64,000 nucleotides of DNA from Typhlomys cinereus (lineage: Eukaryota; Chordata; Mammalia; Rodentia; Platacanthomyidae): the NCBI GenBank assembly GCA_023101885.1, contig JALPQD010000240.1, positions 1,209,501 through 1,273,500 of the forward strand, given 5' to 3'. A model generated the notes under the pieces. It was not told the origin of the DNA. It did no database searches and worked only from the letters and a program-made list of their open reading frames with translations. The stretch's first letter is position 1, and each line of letters begins with the position of its first letter. Shown here one piece after another: positions 63,600-64,000 of this stretch. The position numbers and the translations under genes were made by a program.

Positions 63600-64000
63600 A
63601 GAGCTGCTGCCTGCAGTCCCACTGTGAGCATGTTTTGCACTCGGCTCCCCAGTGACAAAGCAATTTGTGAAATTATGTGATGGTGTAATTAGATGAAGCC
63701 AGGCTCGGAGTGTTACTGTGCATGTGTGTGTGGCGAGGGCTGCTTAAAAGAGGGAGGGGGAGTAAAAAATAGATTATTACCCTGGCAAGTTGGCGCAAAG
63801 CTTCTTCATTTATTTGTAAACAGAATATTTAGTGACCGCATAGGAAGTAGCTATAATCACCAGCTCATAAAGAAACCACGGCAGAGCTGTTGGATTTTTG
63901 CAGAGTGCTCATGTAAAATTTAAGCTGGGAGGCAAAATCCCTGTTAATGTAATTAGGATCTAATTTACCACCCTTTGCACACAGATGTAATAATGTCTAG
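63600..64000. promoter_or_regulatory. Candidate conserved non-coding element, runs off the window
   Basis: Dense homeodomain-type cores: GGTGTAATTAGATG at 63684-63697, ATAATCACC, TTAATGTAATTAGG near 63943 and TCTAATTTACC, with TTTGTAAACA (FOX-type) near 63812-63821 and CCCTTTGCACAC at the end. No repeat was seen. Confidence 0.38.

Overview
The window is a stretch of rodent chromosomal DNA lying inside MEIS1, a TALE-class homeobox gene, with the gene on the + strand. Two short exons are the only protein-coding sequence I can support. Exon A (8806-8917) encodes a Ser/Thr/Gly-rich linker. Exon B (53145-53290) encodes the acidic patch, the basic KKRHKKRG stretch and the first part of the homeodomain. 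The splice phases fit exactly: exon A leaves one base of a glycine codon and exon B supplies the other two. The reading KKRHKKRG and SPSTG matches MEIS1 rather than MEIS2, which as I recall has Q for H and G for S. No earlier or later MEIS1 exon is visible, so 1-8805, 8918-53144 and 53291-64000 are intronic. The central intron is about 44.2 kb.

The interspersed repeats point to a rodent: B1, ID, B1-dID dimers in both orientations, ID-B1 (B4-like), B3/B2-superfamily SINEs and Lx-like LINE-1 pieces. Four copies of a B2-superfamily SINE (near 3.5, 24.1, 32.6 and 38.8 kb) share a body unlike the house-mouse B2 I remember, so a non-murine rodent is likely; I cannot name the species. Long (TG)n, (GA)n and (TC)n tracts are frequent, as is usual for rodent introns.

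Layout: 1-8.8 kb is upstream intron with an L1 3' end, a 600-bp TG-rich higher-order repeat and several SINEs. 8.8-8.9 kb is exon A. 9-53 kb is the large intron. Within it, repeat-poor blocks (about 13.8-16.6, 22.5-22.9, 30.0-31.1 and above all 49.4-51.5 kb) look like candidate conserved non-coding elements, alternating with repeat-rich blocks (18.5-19.7, 24-25.3, 32.6-46.6 kb). 53.1-53.3 kb is exon B. 53.3-64 kb is downstream intron with SINEs at 57.9-60.9 kb and two more element-like blocks at 62.6-63.1 and 63.6-64 kb.

I found no new enzyme system, operon, CRISPR array or RNA gene. The most interesting material is regulatory. The 49.4-51.5 kb block just upstream of the homeobox exon combines retained CpGs, no recognisable repeats, MEIS-type sites, a PBX-HOX site and a CRE-like site, which suggests an intronic enhancer that may feed MEIS1 protein back onto its own gene. 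Conservation itself could not be tested here, so all enhancer calls are inference.
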